DNA of 64,000 nucleotides from Ignatzschineria sp. Its GTDB lineage: Bacteria; Pseudomonadota; Gammaproteobacteria; Cardiobacteriales; Wohlfahrtiimonadaceae. The DNA is taken from NCBI GenBank assembly GCA_030150405.1, contig JASLFU010000004.1:1-64000 (forward strand). The letters are read 5' to 3'. Below are positions 52,380 through 62,052 of the stretch, piece after piece. A program made the position numbers and the translations under genes. The notes beneath the pieces are model-generated. The model searched no databases. It was not told the origin of the DNA and was given only the letters and a program-made list of their open reading frames with translations. Within the stretch, counting starts at the first letter, position 1. Each line of letters opens with the position of its first letter.

Positions 52380-53110
52380 CGTAATTGAAATCGGATGGGA
52401 CGTACCTTTATTACCCCATCAAAATGGGAGTAGACTCCCTCTTGCAACGCCTTCTCTCCAGCTGCTTTTAATGCCGTTTGAGCACACTGATCAAGCCGCC
52501 GATATTGGGTAGATTTTAAAAGATTCACCTGCTGTAATCGTCCCTTTGCAATGGTGATTGAAAGCTCCGCAACCCCCTCCTCGCCCCGCCGTTTTGAACT
52601 CTCTGGATAACAGCTTGCAAGATAGTGATAGATCGAACGCTCTATCGATTGAGCGATCTCCCTGCCCTGTTCGCCCTTCTTATGATTGTGCTTAATCTCA
52701 TTACCCTTTGCATTGCCCGCTAAAGAGGGGGATGAAAGAGTACGCTCTGAACTTTTTTGGGGTGTCTTCTTCGTCTCTTTACGGGCACTTTTATCCCTCT
52801 TACGGGGTGTCTGCTGAGGTAGCTCTTGAGGCTCGGCCGTTATTTGGGGCTTAGGTAACAGAGCTCCCTCTCCTTCAATAGCGATAAGCGGTTTTGGATC
52901 TTTCGGCAGATCGATTCGCTTCTCTTCTTCGGGCGCACTTTTAGAAGAGGTTAAATTAAATGCCAAAAGGGATGGCGATTCCACAAAAGATTCCGCAACA
53001 GCAAATTGCCCTGTAAAGGCCTCGCGCCGCTCATCAATAAAAAAGAGCAGACAGAGTAACCCCAAATTTAACGTAAGTGCCGCAAGGAGTGCAAACAGAC
53101 GCAACCTCAT
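52376..53110 (-). CDS. TonB-like energy transducer
   Basis: A protein of 244 residues with an N-terminal membrane helix (about 5-25), a long basic Lys/Arg/Glu-rich linker instead of the usual Pro-Glu/Pro-Lys repeats, and a C-terminal TonB-type domain (about 150-244, with GVAELSITIAKGRLQQVNLLK and LDQCAQTALKAAG). Position +: it is coupled to btuD by overlap and begins inside the stop of the preceding gene (TGATG). TonB transmits ExbBD energy to outer-membrane receptors, so it is a natural partner for BtuB. No exbB or exbD is in the window. Confidence 0.75.
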   Translation of the reverse strand: MRLRLFALLAALTLNLGLLCLLFFIDERREAFTGQFAVAESFVESPSLLAFNLTSSKSAPEEEKRIDLPKDPKPLIAIEGEGALLPKPQITAEPQELPQQTPRKRDKSARKETKKTPQKSSERTLSSPSLAGNAKGNEIKHNHKKGEQGREIAQSIERSIYHYLASCYPESSKRRGEEGVAELSITIAKGRLQQVNLLKSTQYRRLDQCAQTALKAAGEKALQEGVYSHFDGVIKVRPIRFQLR

Positions 53111-53853
53111 CAGGACTCTTGCCCTCTTTTTTGCGCTTTTTCGAGCTCTGTAAAGAGGTGAAAAGGATCTTCCACAATCGTCTTTTGTACAACAAAAAAG
53201 GAGCTATAAAGAAAAAGCCCAAAAACCATAATTGCTACGATTTTAGTAAATATCTTACTCGGCCACTGAGCGCCAAAGCGGTTATAAGGCTGCTGACTAT
53301 AGGGAAAAATCGCCGTTAAAGCGAGAAAGAAGTAGCTGCCGAGCATAAAATAGAAACCGTAACGACTCTCTTGCAAAAGAGAGAGCGTTTCTGCGGGAAT
53401 AAGCGCCGCAAGCCCCGCTTGGGTTGGGTTAGAAAGATAACTGCCCAGCTGGCTGATAAAACGGAAAGAGTAATCGAAATGGCCTAGCGCAGCCTCAAAA
53501 CGGCAGAGCAGATAAAAGAGCGCGCCATAAAGTGTGAGAACTGGCCAAATTCCGATCTTAATAGGGAGATTAAGATCCTGCATCCGCTTAAGATAGAGTA
53601 GCGCCAGCACTAAAAGGAGGACGCCCAAAAAAACGATCAATCCATAGCGGTGATGATAGAGCGTAAAAAGATGATCTAATGAGGTGAGCGGGCTCTTCTC
53701 AAAATCGATAGGATAAGCAAAGCGAAGCCAAAGCCCTGCTAAAAAGAGCGCCAACAAAATCCCCCCGACGCCGGCTAAAAATTGCACCGGCGTTAAACGC
53801 CCTCGCCATAAAATAGCAAGATGTTCGATTACCCTCTTCTCATTGGCCATCAT
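53110..53853 (-). CDS. Uncharacterised multi-span membrane protein (weakly DUF805-like)
   Basis: I do not firmly recognise this protein. It has 247 residues and about five hydrophobic helices, with cytoplasmic-looking basic ends. The N-terminal GRLTPVQFLAGVGGILLAL and the LYLKRMQDLNLPIKIGIWP segment faintly recall DUF805 proteins (GR-x-FW start and RRLHD-type motif). A long loop in the middle contains SFRFISQLGSYLSNPTQAG. It starts 7 bases after rep and its stop overlaps the TonB-like start by one base, so it is translated with the B12-uptake genes. A role in energising or assembling the uptake system is possible but untested. Confidence 0.7.
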   Translation of the reverse strand: MMANEKRVIEHLAILWRGRLTPVQFLAGVGGILLALFLAGLWLRFAYPIDFEKSPLTSLDHLFTLYHHRYGLIVFLGVLLLVLALLYLKRMQDLNLPIKIGIWPVLTLYGALFYLLCRFEAALGHFDYSFRFISQLGSYLSNPTQAGLAALIPAETLSLLQESRYGFYFMLGSYFFLALTAIFPYSQQPYNRFGAQWPSKIFTKIVAIMVFGLFLYSSFFVVQKTIVEDPFHLFTELEKAQKRGQES

Positions 53854-53860
53854 TCCCCTC

Positions 53861-55843
53861 CTACTCTTCTCGCGTCATCTCATCGAGCATAGCGTGTAAC
53901 CCGAGTAAGGTCTCTGAAGTCTTCTTTTTCCGCGCTTCGGGATCTTCCTCTCTTCCCTCTTTATGCCAGATAATATGCTCTTCGGGGAGCTCTCTTAAAA
54001 ACCGGCTGGGCTGGCAGGACTCCCACTCTCCATACCGCTTACGCTGGCGACAGAAGGTGATATCAAGCTTTCTTTCTGCCCGAGTAATCCCCACATAAAA
54101 GAGCCGCCGCTCCTCTTCTACCATACCATTATCGATGCTATTACGATGGGGAAGAATATCCTCCTCAAGCCCCACCATGAAGACCGATGGAAATTCAAGC
54201 CCCTTAGCGCTATGAAGGGTCATTAAAGTTACCGCGTTCTCATCCTCTTCTGCAGATTGATTCTCTAAAATAGAGATTAATGTTAAATGGGAGAGAATAT
54301 CGGTTAATCCCCGCCCTTGATCAACAAACCACTCTCCGAGCGCCTCCACATTTCCCATCTTCCGCTCATACGCTTTAGGCGATGCCGATTCCTGGCGAAG
54401 ATGCTCCTCATAATGGGTCGCTTCGAGCAGATATGAAAAGAGCTTTTCAAGATCATTCTCTAAGCGCTCACAAGTCTGAATTAACTGATAAAATTGCTGA
54501 CACTTAAACGCTACTCCCTTCCCAATAAAGCTTGCAAGATGGGGGTGATTGAGCGTCTCAAAGAGCGTTAACTGGTGCATAGCGGAGAATTCCGTAAGCT
54601 TTTTAAGGCTAGCCGCCCCAATCTCCCGCTTAGGAATATTAATAATCCGCAACAGACTTGCGCTATCTTCGGGATTAGCAATTAACTTTAAATATGAGAG
54701 GAGATCCTTCACCTCAGGCTGCTGAAAAAAGCTCGTTCCCCCTACCACTCGTACCGGTATATTGCGAGAACGCAGCGCCATCTCAAAGATCCGAGATTGA
54801 TGATTCCCCCGATAGAGTACCGCATATTGGCTATAATCCTGCTGCTTTAAGAGAGCATCATGCTGAATGGTAATGGCGATATACTCTGCCTCTGCCTCGG
54901 CGCTCTTAAATTCATGGATTTCAATCTTCTCCCCATCTCCAAGGCTTGACCAAAGCCGCTTATCGTAAAGATGAGGATTGAGCGAGATCACATGGTTCGC
55001 TGCATTTAAAATATGCCCTGTGGAGCGGTAATTTTGCTCTAACTTAATGAGCGTTAAGTTGGGGAAATCCTCCTTTAATTGGTTGAGGTTTTCCGGCCTT
55101 GCGCCCCGCCAAGCATAGATCGATTGATCATCATCCCCCACCACTGTTAAGACATTACGACTCCCGATCAGCGCTTTTACCAGCTCATACTGACAGAGGT
55201 TGGTATCTTGATATTCATCCACTAAGAGATAGCCGATCGCCTTTTGCCAATACGCTTTTACCTCGGAATAGCCCTGAATAAGCTGCAAAGGGAGTAGAAT
55301 GAGATCATCAAAATCGAGCGCATTATAGGCTAAAAGCTGCGCCTGATACTCTTCATAAAGCTTGGCAACAATGGCCTCAAACTCATCATTCGCTCGAGAT
55401 GCAGCTGCTTTTGGGCTGAGCATATCATTTTTCCATTGCGAAATAAGATCAAGCGCCATCTCTGCTGTTTCCCGATCTTCTGTAAGCGACTCCATAAGAT
55501 GGAGGGCATCTTTCTGATCGTAGATGGAAAAACCGGGGCGCAACCCCAAAAGCTTGCCCTGCTTTTTTAAGATGGAAAGTCCTAAAGTATGAAAGGTAGA
55601 GACCTTAACCTTTCGCCCCTTTGTAGTCCCGATACTCTTTTGTAAACGGTCACTCATCTCTTTTGCCGCCTTATTAGTAAAGGTCACAGCGTAGATAGAG
55701 CGGGGATCGAAAAACTCTGATTCAATGAGGTAACGAATCTTTTCGGTAATTACTCGCGTCTTTCCCGAGCCTGCACCAGCAAGCACGAGAAGCGGAGTCT
55801 CGATATGACGTACGGCACTGGCTTGCTCTGGATTTAACTTCAT
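53861..55843 (-). CDS. rep: ATP-dependent DNA helicase Rep
   Basis: A superfamily 1 3'-5' helicase of 660 residues that clears proteins ahead of the replisome and aids restart. Motif I is AGAGSGKT (22-29), motif II includes LLVDEYQDTN, motif III is VGDDDQSIYAWRGA, motif IV QNYRST, and motif VI VGITRAERKL. Length fits Rep (E. coli 673) better than UvrD (720). The C-terminal acidic tail is slightly longer than usual. It heads a run that continues into the membrane protein, TonB-like and btuDC genes. Confidence 0.92.
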   Translation of the reverse strand: MKLNPEQASAVRHIETPLLVLAGAGSGKTRVITEKIRYLIESEFFDPRSIYAVTFTNKAAKEMSDRLQKSIGTTKGRKVKVSTFHTLGLSILKKQGKLLGLRPGFSIYDQKDALHLMESLTEDRETAEMALDLISQWKNDMLSPKAAASRANDEFEAIVAKLYEEYQAQLLAYNALDFDDLILLPLQLIQGYSEVKAYWQKAIGYLLVDEYQDTNLCQYELVKALIGSRNVLTVVGDDDQSIYAWRGARPENLNQLKEDFPNLTLIKLEQNYRSTGHILNAANHVISLNPHLYDKRLWSSLGDGEKIEIHEFKSAEAEAEYIAITIQHDALLKQQDYSQYAVLYRGNHQSRIFEMALRSRNIPVRVVGGTSFFQQPEVKDLLSYLKLIANPEDSASLLRIINIPKREIGAASLKKLTEFSAMHQLTLFETLNHPHLASFIGKGVAFKCQQFYQLIQTCERLENDLEKLFSYLLEATHYEEHLRQESASPKAYERKMGNVEALGEWFVDQGRGLTDILSHLTLISILENQSAEEDENAVTLMTLHSAKGLEFPSVFMVGLEEDILPHRNSIDNGMVEEERRLFYVGITRAERKLDITFCRQRKRYGEWESCQPSRFLRELPEEHIIWHKEGREEDPEARKKKTSETLLGLHAMLDEMTREE

Positions 55844-55955
55844 AATTAACGAGGCTCAATAAGATTTATTCTTACAATAGGTGGGCTAAAAGTGATAGCA
55901 GAATCTTCCGCAAAACGCGCAGATTTAAATTTGCCTCAAAAGCTCCAAAGGGAAT

Positions 55956-56927
55956 TTAAATCACTCGGGCATTGAGGAGATGGTGCATATTAATCACGCC
56001 CACTACGCGCCCATCATCCACCACAGGGAGTGCTGTAATCCGTTTTGATTCCATAAGATGCACAGCATCTACAGCTAAAGCATCAGGCGCAATTGTAATG
56101 GGCTCTGCCGTCATACACTCCTTTAATGTAAGATCTTGCACATTCTCCCCCTTCATTAAGGAGCGGCGGAGATCCCCTTCGGTAAAGACACCTGCTAAAG
56201 AATTCCCTTCATTAATCGCCACCATGATACCTAACGGATATTTCGTCATCTCTAAAAGGGTATCGGAAAGTGAGGCCGAAGGGGGTAAGGTTGCAAGATC
56301 TTCAAAGGGCGCCATCACATCTTCTACACGCATCAGCAGACGGCGTCCAAGCTTACCTCCGGGATGTGAAAAGGCAAAATCATCAGAGGTAAAGCCCCGC
56401 ATCTCTAAAAGAGTCACCGCAATGGCATCCCCCATCGCTAAGGTTGCAGTCGTACTCGCTGTGGGCGCTAAGTTAAGGGGGCATGCTTCTCGCTCAACCC
56501 CTGTGTAAATATGGTAATCTGCAGAACGTGCTAAGGTCGATTCTTCATTACCCGTCATCGCCACTAATGGAATCCCTCGGCGAGCAATAATGGGTAAAAA
56601 GGCGAGAATCTCATCGGTCTCCCCCGAGTTCGAAAGCGCAAGAAGAATATCGGTCTCTGTGAGCATGCCAAGATCCCCATGGCTAGCTTCCGCCGGGTGA
56701 AGAAAGAAAGCTGGCGTCCCGGTGCTAGCTAACGTAGCTGCGATCTTATTCCCAATATGCCCAGACTTACCCATTCCCGTTACCACTACACGGCCACTGC
56801 ACGATTTTAAGAGATGACAGACAGCTAAAAAATTAGCATCGATAGTCGTTAAAAGTGCTCGAATCGCATCGGCCTCGATCTCTAATACCTTACGGGCCCG
56901 CTCTAAATAGTGGCGTTCATCTTTCAT
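55956..56927 (-). CDS. kdsD: Arabinose 5-phosphate isomerase
   Basis: Converts ribulose 5-phosphate to arabinose 5-phosphate, the first step of Kdo synthesis for lipopolysaccharide. It has 323 residues. An N-terminal SIS domain (VVTGMGKSGHIGNKIAATLA, about 48-67, and SNSGETDEI) is followed by two CBS domains (EDVMAPFEDLATLPP and LKECMTAEPITIAPD). AAGGAG lies 6 bases before the ATG. In many gammaproteobacteria it is next to kdsC and lptC-lptA-lptB; here it is alone, upstream of rep in the same direction. Confidence 0.95.
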   Translation of the reverse strand: MKDERHYLERARKVLEIEADAIRALLTTIDANFLAVCHLLKSCSGRVVVTGMGKSGHIGNKIAATLASTGTPAFFLHPAEASHGDLGMLTETDILLALSNSGETDEILAFLPIIARRGIPLVAMTGNEESTLARSADYHIYTGVEREACPLNLAPTASTTATLAMGDAIAVTLLEMRGFTSDDFAFSHPGGKLGRRLLMRVEDVMAPFEDLATLPPSASLSDTLLEMTKYPLGIMVAINEGNSLAGVFTEGDLRRSLMKGENVQDLTLKECMTAEPITIAPDALAVDAVHLMESKRITALPVVDDGRVVGVINMHHLLNARVI

Positions 56928-57120
56928 AATTGCTCCTTACGGATAGGAAAATAAGCTGCGCTCTCTGTGGCGAAAATCCCCGGGTTGGGGGCTTTAAAAG
57001 GGCTCAATTATAGCGTAATTCCTCCCATAGATACAGACAAAAGCTTGCTCTCCGCTTCTGTTGTTTCCTCTATTTTTAGCGTACACTCATCCTTCTAAAA
57101 GAAGCTTTAGGAGACTCTTT

Positions 57121-57366
57121 ATGGCCGATCATTCACCAACAACCCTCTATTTTTATGGCACGCTTGACTGCCATCTTTGCGAAATTGCAGAAGAGAGACT
57201 CAAATCCGCAAAGATCTCTTTCCAATATATTGATATATCCGAAGATGATGCCTTAATTGAACGTTACGGCTGGTTTATTCCTGTGTTAAAATTGGGCGAC
57301 GAGGAGTTCAAAAGCCCTCTCGATTTTGAAAGCTTGATTCCTTATCTTCAGAAACAACACCCATAA
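57121..57366 (+). CDS. Glutaredoxin-like protein (DUF836 type)
   Basis: A small thioredoxin-fold protein of 81 residues. The redox motif is CHLC (Cys 17 and 20) after TLYFYGTLD, and the cis-proline is in WFIPVLKLG. It fits the short glutaredoxin-like DUF836 family. The open frame extends to an upstream TTG, but the ATG used here has AGGAG at 7-base spacing. recN starts 30 bases downstream, so the two may be co-transcribed. Physiological partner unknown. Confidence 0.82.
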   Translation: MADHSPTTLYFYGTLDCHLCEIAEERLKSAKISFQYIDISEDDALIERYGWFIPVLKLGDEEFKSPLDFESLIPYLQKQHP

Positions 57367-57396
57367 CTTACGCCCTGATCTATTAGGAAGATTGAT

Positions 57397-59079
57397 ATGC
57401 TGATTGATCTCTATGTAAAAAACTTCGCCATTATTGATGAGCTACAGCTCGATTTCTCCCCGAACTTAACGGTCATCAGCGGGGAGACAGGTGCAGGAAA
57501 ATCCCTCACTGTAGATGCGCTCTCCATTGTCCTTGGCGGAAAGGCGGATGCCTCTATGGTTTACCAAAATGAGGCACAAGGAGAGGTGATTGCCACCTTT
57601 GATATCGCCAATGTTCCCCGGGCAAAAGAGTGGCTTGAGGAGAACTCCATCAGTTTTGATGATGATCTTTGTATCTTACGGCGAGTGATCAATCAAAATG
57701 GTCGCACACGGGGTTTTATTAATGGTCGTGCGATGCCACTCCATGCTCTTAAAAGTTTAGGTGAGCGCCTAGTGGATATCCACGGACAGCATGCCCACCA
57801 ATCCTTAACAAAGCCCGCAACTCAGCGTCATTTAGTGGATCAATACTCCGAAAGCTTTGAAGCTGTGCAGGAACTCGCTGCTCTCACCCGTGAGATTCAA
57901 GATAAGGAAGCTAAACTCAATGAGCTTAAAAACCTCGATGAGAATGCCCAAGACCGCATCAACTTCTTAAAATTCCAATTGGCAGAGTTTACTTCTCTCG
58001 CCCCGCAAGAAGGTGAGTGGGAGGAGATCAACGAGCGTTTTAATTACCTCAATAATTTTGAGGTTCGGCTCTCGGCAATTCAAGAGGCGCTGAACTACTT
58101 AAGCGATGATGAGCGTGGCATCACTCGCCATTTAGCTCAATTAGAGAGTACACTTTCAGCCATGGCCTCTAAAGATGAGAGCTTTTCTGAACTTGCAGAG
58201 ATGATTAATAACGCCCTTATCCTCTGTAATGAATCGGAAAATGAATTAAGCTCCCGCATGGATCTTGAAAGCTTCGATCCAGAAGAGATGCATCAGGTAG
58301 AATCCCGCATGCAAGAGCTCAATAGCTTAGCGAGAAAACATCGTATTGAGCCGGAAAACCTCCTTAAAAAACAGCAAGAGCTTGAACATGAGCTTAAAAG
58401 CCAAGATCTCTCGGAAGAGGATATTTTAGAGCTTGAAGCGGAGATCGATAAACTTAAAGAGCGTTGGCAGATAGAGGCTGATGAGATTACTCAGCTCCGT
58501 TTAGAGGGGGTCCGGGAACTCAATGAAAAGATCACCGAATCGATGCAGAGCCTTGCTATGGAAGGGGGAAAATTTGCCGTTAATCTCGTGCCTAACACCC
58601 CTTATCACCCTTATGGTAATGAATCGATCGAGTTTACTGTCTCTGCAAACCCCGGGCAGCCGCTTCAACCTTTAGGGAAAGTAGCTTCAGGGGGGGAGCT
58701 TGCACGTATTAGCTTAAGTATTGCGGTTATTCTGAGCATGCGTTCCTCCCTCTCAACACTGGTCTTTGACGAAGTCGATACAGGGGTTGGCGGGGCTGTG
58801 GCAGAGATGATCGGCAAACATCTTCAAGATCTAAGTATCGGCCGACAAGTCTTCTGCGTAACTCACTTACCGCAAGTGGCAAGCTTTGGTCACCACCATT
58901 TTGTGGTTGCAAAGACTAAAGGAAAAGAGAGCACCACTACGGAAATTACCCGCTTAGATGAGAAATCGCGCGTCGATGAGATTGCACGCATGCTAGGTGG
59001 AGTAAAATTAACAGAGGCTACCTTTGAGCATGCCCGGGAGATGCTTGCGAGTAGCCATCGAGAGCCAGTAACAAAATAG
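57397..59079 (+). CDS. recN: DNA repair protein RecN
   Basis: An SMC-like ATPase of 560 residues acting in double-strand-break repair. Walker A is GETGAGKS (29-36), a central coiled-coil spans about 150-380, the ABC signature region ASGGELARISLS lies near 429, and Walker B is LVFDEVDTGVGG. Length is normal. AGGAAG lies before the ATG. In E. coli recN is strongly SOS-regulated; no CTG-N10-CAG operator was seen in the short upstream gap. Confidence 0.95.
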   Translation: MLIDLYVKNFAIIDELQLDFSPNLTVISGETGAGKSLTVDALSIVLGGKADASMVYQNEAQGEVIATFDIANVPRAKEWLEENSISFDDDLCILRRVINQNGRTRGFINGRAMPLHALKSLGERLVDIHGQHAHQSLTKPATQRHLVDQYSESFEAVQELAALTREIQDKEAKLNELKNLDENAQDRINFLKFQLAEFTSLAPQEGEWEEINERFNYLNNFEVRLSAIQEALNYLSDDERGITRHLAQLESTLSAMASKDESFSELAEMINNALILCNESENELSSRMDLESFDPEEMHQVESRMQELNSLARKHRIEPENLLKKQQELEHELKSQDLSEEDILELEAEIDKLKERWQIEADEITQLRLEGVRELNEKITESMQSLAMEGGKFAVNLVPNTPYHPYGNESIEFTVSANPGQPLQPLGKVASGGELARISLSIAVILSMRSSLSTLVFDEVDTGVGGAVAEMIGKHLQDLSIGRQVFCVTHLPQVASFGHHHFVVAKTKGKESTTTEITRLDEKSRVDEIARMLGGVKLTEATFEHAREMLASSHREPVTK

Positions 59080-59144
59080 ATAAGCTAAACCAGGGCAAAC
59101 CCAAGTAAAAGTGGTGATAAACCCCACTCTTAACACTCTTAAGC

Positions 59145-59582
59145 TTATAGCTTATGTGTTTGGATCTTAAAACCTAAATCCCGATAAATACGGTAATGAT
59201 CTCGGCTTGCATGGAGCACCTCCGGATCTTGGGTGATAATCTCAAAGATTCGGGGGAACTTCCCCTCTTTAGCCGACTCTGGTACATCGTGATGAAGATT
59301 AATCAACAATGAACGCCGGGGTAATTCCCAATCCCGATCAGATAGATAGACAAAATCAAAATCGTTAATATCTTCCGCGGATTCGATAATAGCGTGGGGC
59401 AAAAAGCCCGCCTCATCAATATCCCAAATCAGACGATCGATCCGCTCCATAAGCGCTTTATCATTAAAATGGAGAAAGGTGGGTTCTTCTGCCTCATACG
59501 CTTTCTCCACAAGCTTTAAGAGTAACGCAACCCGCGTCATCTCATTTGCAGTGGGTAGAACATAAAAGCTAACTTCTGGCAT
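59145..59582 (-). CDS. holC: DNA polymerase III subunit chi
   Basis: Clamp-loader accessory subunit of 145 residues that links the replisome to SSB through psi-chi. Recognisable blocks are VSFYVLPTANEMTRVALLLKL at the start, IWDIDEAGFLPHAII in the middle and a C-terminal IFEIITQDPEVLHASRDHYR. The usual partner pepA is not adjacent within the window. The gene is convergent with recN; the gap holds no convincing terminator. Confidence 0.88.
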   Translation of the reverse strand: MPEVSFYVLPTANEMTRVALLLKLVEKAYEAEEPTFLHFNDKALMERIDRLIWDIDEAGFLPHAIIESAEDINDFDFVYLSDRDWELPRRSLLINLHHDVPESAKEGKFPRIFEIITQDPEVLHASRDHYRIYRDLGFKIQTHKL

Positions 59583-59781
59583 TCTTCTCTCTCTTTATAA
59601 GCGCTTGTAGGTAGATCCTTACAAAAATCCGCAGGCTTAATCGCCCCTAACTTTGGCCCTAAAAGCCCTAAATGATGCGGGCGAAACTCAGGCAAGGAAT
59701 CTCTGAAATCTTTATGGTTTATCGGTAAAATAATATCATTTAATTAAAAACTTTATCTATAGAACTTTTATACGAATCATC

Positions 59782-60900
59782 ATGAAATTTGAACTTCTCA
59801 AAACCGACGGCGCAGCTCGTCGAGGCCGCATCACCTTTGAGCGCGGTGTGATCGAAACCCCCATCTTTATGCCGGTGGGCACTATTGCCACTGTAAAAGG
59901 GGTGACTCCGCAAAATCTTAAAGAGATGAATGCTCAGATTGTGCTGGGCAATACCTTCCATCTCTGGTTGCGCCCAGGGCTTGATGTAATTGAAGCCCAT
60001 GGTGATCTCCACGACTTTATGCAGTGGGAGAAGCCCATCCTCACCGACTCTGGGGGGTTCCAGGTCTTCTCCCTTGCTGAGCTTCGTAAGATTGAGGAGA
60101 AAGGGGTCACTTTCCGCTCTCCTTTCGATGGACAGAAACTCTTTTTAGATCCCGAAAAATCGATGGAGATCCAACGTGTTTTAGGTTCTGATATCGTAAT
60201 GTGTTTTGATGAGTGCACCCCCTACCCTGCCACCCATGATGAGGCTCGCTTCTCTATGGAGCTCTCTATGCGCTGGGCAAAACGCTCAAAAGAGGCCTTT
60301 GTTGAAGGGGGAAATCCAAACTCACTCTTCGGTATTGTGCAGGGAAGCATGTATGAAGATCTTCGAGAGATCTCCCTAGATGCGCTGACCGATATTGGCT
60401 TTGATGGATATGCCATCGGGGGACTTGCGGTCGGTGAGCCTAAAGAGGATCGTAACCGTATTTTAGAATTTTTAGATCCTAAAATGCCTCAAGATCGCCC
60501 CCGTTACCTAATGGGTGTCGGTAAACCTGAGGATCTAATTGAAGGTGTTAAACGGGGCGTGGATATGTTCGATTGTGTTATCCCCACCCGAAACGCCCGT
60601 AACGGCCATCTATTTACCCGTTTTGGCGATATCCGCATTAAAAATCAGCGCTATCATTTAGATACTCGCCCCATCGATGAGACCTGTGAGTGCTATACTT
60701 GTCAGAACTTTACTCGCTCCTATCTTCGCCACTTAACACGAACAAAAGAGATCTTAGGTGCTCATCTAAATAGCATCCATAACCTCCACTACTTCCTCTG
60801 GCATATGCAACAGATTCGCGATCACATTGAAGCGGGAACCTTTGAGGAGTATTACAAGCAATTTTATGAAGAACGCACCTATGTGGACCAAGGGCACTAA
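59782..60900 (+). CDS. tgt: tRNA-guanine(34) transglycosylase
   Basis: Exchanges guanine for preQ1 at the wobble position of tRNAs with GUN anticodons, the first macromolecular step of queuosine synthesis. It has 372 residues. The active-site aspartates lie in LTDSGGFQVFSL and in DMFDCVIPTRNARNG, and zinc is bound by the CECYTC...H cluster near residue 308. The ATG is not preceded by a recognisable ribosome-binding site. queA is not upstream and yajC-secDF is not downstream; lptF follows instead after 70 bases. Confidence 0.96.
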   Translation: MKFELLKTDGAARRGRITFERGVIETPIFMPVGTIATVKGVTPQNLKEMNAQIVLGNTFHLWLRPGLDVIEAHGDLHDFMQWEKPILTDSGGFQVFSLAELRKIEEKGVTFRSPFDGQKLFLDPEKSMEIQRVLGSDIVMCFDECTPYPATHDEARFSMELSMRWAKRSKEAFVEGGNPNSLFGIVQGSMYEDLREISLDALTDIGFDGYAIGGLAVGEPKEDRNRILEFLDPKMPQDRPRYLMGVGKPEDLIEGVKRGVDMFDCVIPTRNARNGHLFTRFGDIRIKNQRYHLDTRPIDETCECYTCQNFTRSYLRHLTRTKEILGAHLNSIHNLHYFLWHMQQIRDHIEAGTFEEYYKQFYEERTYVDQGH

Positions 60901-60970
60901 TCAAAATACCGCTTCAATTATGGAGAGATGCTCTCTTGCCATGCCTCGGATTTAGGAATGCAAACCACCG

Positions 60971-62035
60971 ATGAAACTTATTAATCGCTATATACGCCGC
61001 GAAATCACCTCAACCTTTGCCGCTGTACTTTTAGTATTGATCTCCATTCTACTGGTACAGCGTTTGGCTTATTATCTTAATCAGGTGATCAATGGCACGC
61101 TATCACAATCGGCTGTCTTCTCACTCCTTGGGTTACAGGTGGTTCGATTTATCACAGAGCTACTGCCGCTGAGCTTTCTCTTAGCCTCTATTTTAGCTTT
61201 TGGCCGCCTTTATAAAGATAGCGAAATGACGGCCTTTTACTCCTTAGGCGTCCCAGTTAAAGCGATCTATCGGATTCTTTTATGGTTAGCGATTCCTCTG
61301 AGTATTCTACTGGTAGTGCTCAATTTCTGGGTTGTTCCCGAGATTGCACGCACTCAAGATGATGTGCTTAAAAAAGCACGGGAAGATGCGCAACTTACCA
61401 TCTTAAAACCGGGGATATTTCGGGACTTTGCCAATGGCAAGCACACTATTTATGTACGCAATATCGAAAAAGAGAGCGGCACGCTACGGGATGTTTTTAT
61501 TAAAACCTATGAAACCGATGGTTCAGAGTCGATTACTTTTGCTGAAAGCGGCTCTCAATACATTACCCCCGAAAATGTGCGCTATATTCTGTTACATAAT
61601 GGCACGCGTACACAGATCGCCCCAGGGGAGAAGGGGTATTACGAAAATGTTCACTTTGAAGATATGCGAGTAAGGCTCGATTCAGATGATTCACTCACCT
61701 GGCCAAAAGCGATCTCTTTTACTGCCACACAGGTGCTCACCGGGACAAAACCTGTGGAAAAGGCGGAATTTCATCGCCGAATTGCAGGACCTTTATCGGT
61801 CTTTATTCTGGTTTTAATGATCCCCGCTCTCTCCCATGCAAAGCCCCGGGAGGGACGTTTTAATAAATTAATTATTGGCGTAATTTTTTATGTAATCTAC
61901 TTCAATCTTATTGGAGTGGGGCAAGCATGGATTCGCAAAGGCTCGGTGGACCCTAATTTAGGCTTATGGTGGGTGCATGGGCTAAATCTTCTTTTTGCGC
62001 TCTTTATCTCTTGGCGCCACAATCGAACACTCTAA
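60971..62035 (+). CDS. lptF: Lipopolysaccharide export permease LptF
   Basis: Inner-membrane subunit of the LptB2FG transporter that extracts LPS and feeds it to LptC. It has 354 residues: three helices at each end and a periplasmic beta-jellyroll domain between (about 120-270). Family motifs include ELLPLSFLLASILAFGRLYKDSE and the C-terminal FHRRIAGPLSVFILVLMIPAL. The only upstream Shine-Dalgarno candidate (AGGA) is 13 bases away. It is followed by lptG after 17 bases. Confidence 0.94.
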   Translation: MKLINRYIRREITSTFAAVLLVLISILLVQRLAYYLNQVINGTLSQSAVFSLLGLQVVRFITELLPLSFLLASILAFGRLYKDSEMTAFYSLGVPVKAIYRILLWLAIPLSILLVVLNFWVVPEIARTQDDVLKKAREDAQLTILKPGIFRDFANGKHTIYVRNIEKESGTLRDVFIKTYETDGSESITFAESGSQYITPENVRYILLHNGTRTQIAPGEKGYYENVHFEDMRVRLDSDDSLTWPKAISFTATQVLTGTKPVEKAEFHRRIAGPLSVFILVLMIPALSHAKPREGRFNKLIIGVIFYVIYFNLIGVGQAWIRKGSVDPNLGLWWVHGLNLLFALFISWRHNRTL

Positions 62036-62052
62036 GGGATAGGGAAATCACT

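Noticed and set aside
55972..56508. Open frame of 178 codons antisense to kdsD
   Set aside because: It mirrors the codon pattern of kdsD on the opposite strand and is rich in Ser and Arg, as expected of a shadow frame. The kdsD match is strong.
59583..59781. preQ1 riboswitch upstream of tgt
   Set aside because: No recognisable preQ1 aptamer (C-rich loop with A-rich tail next to the ribosome-binding site) is present before the ATG.
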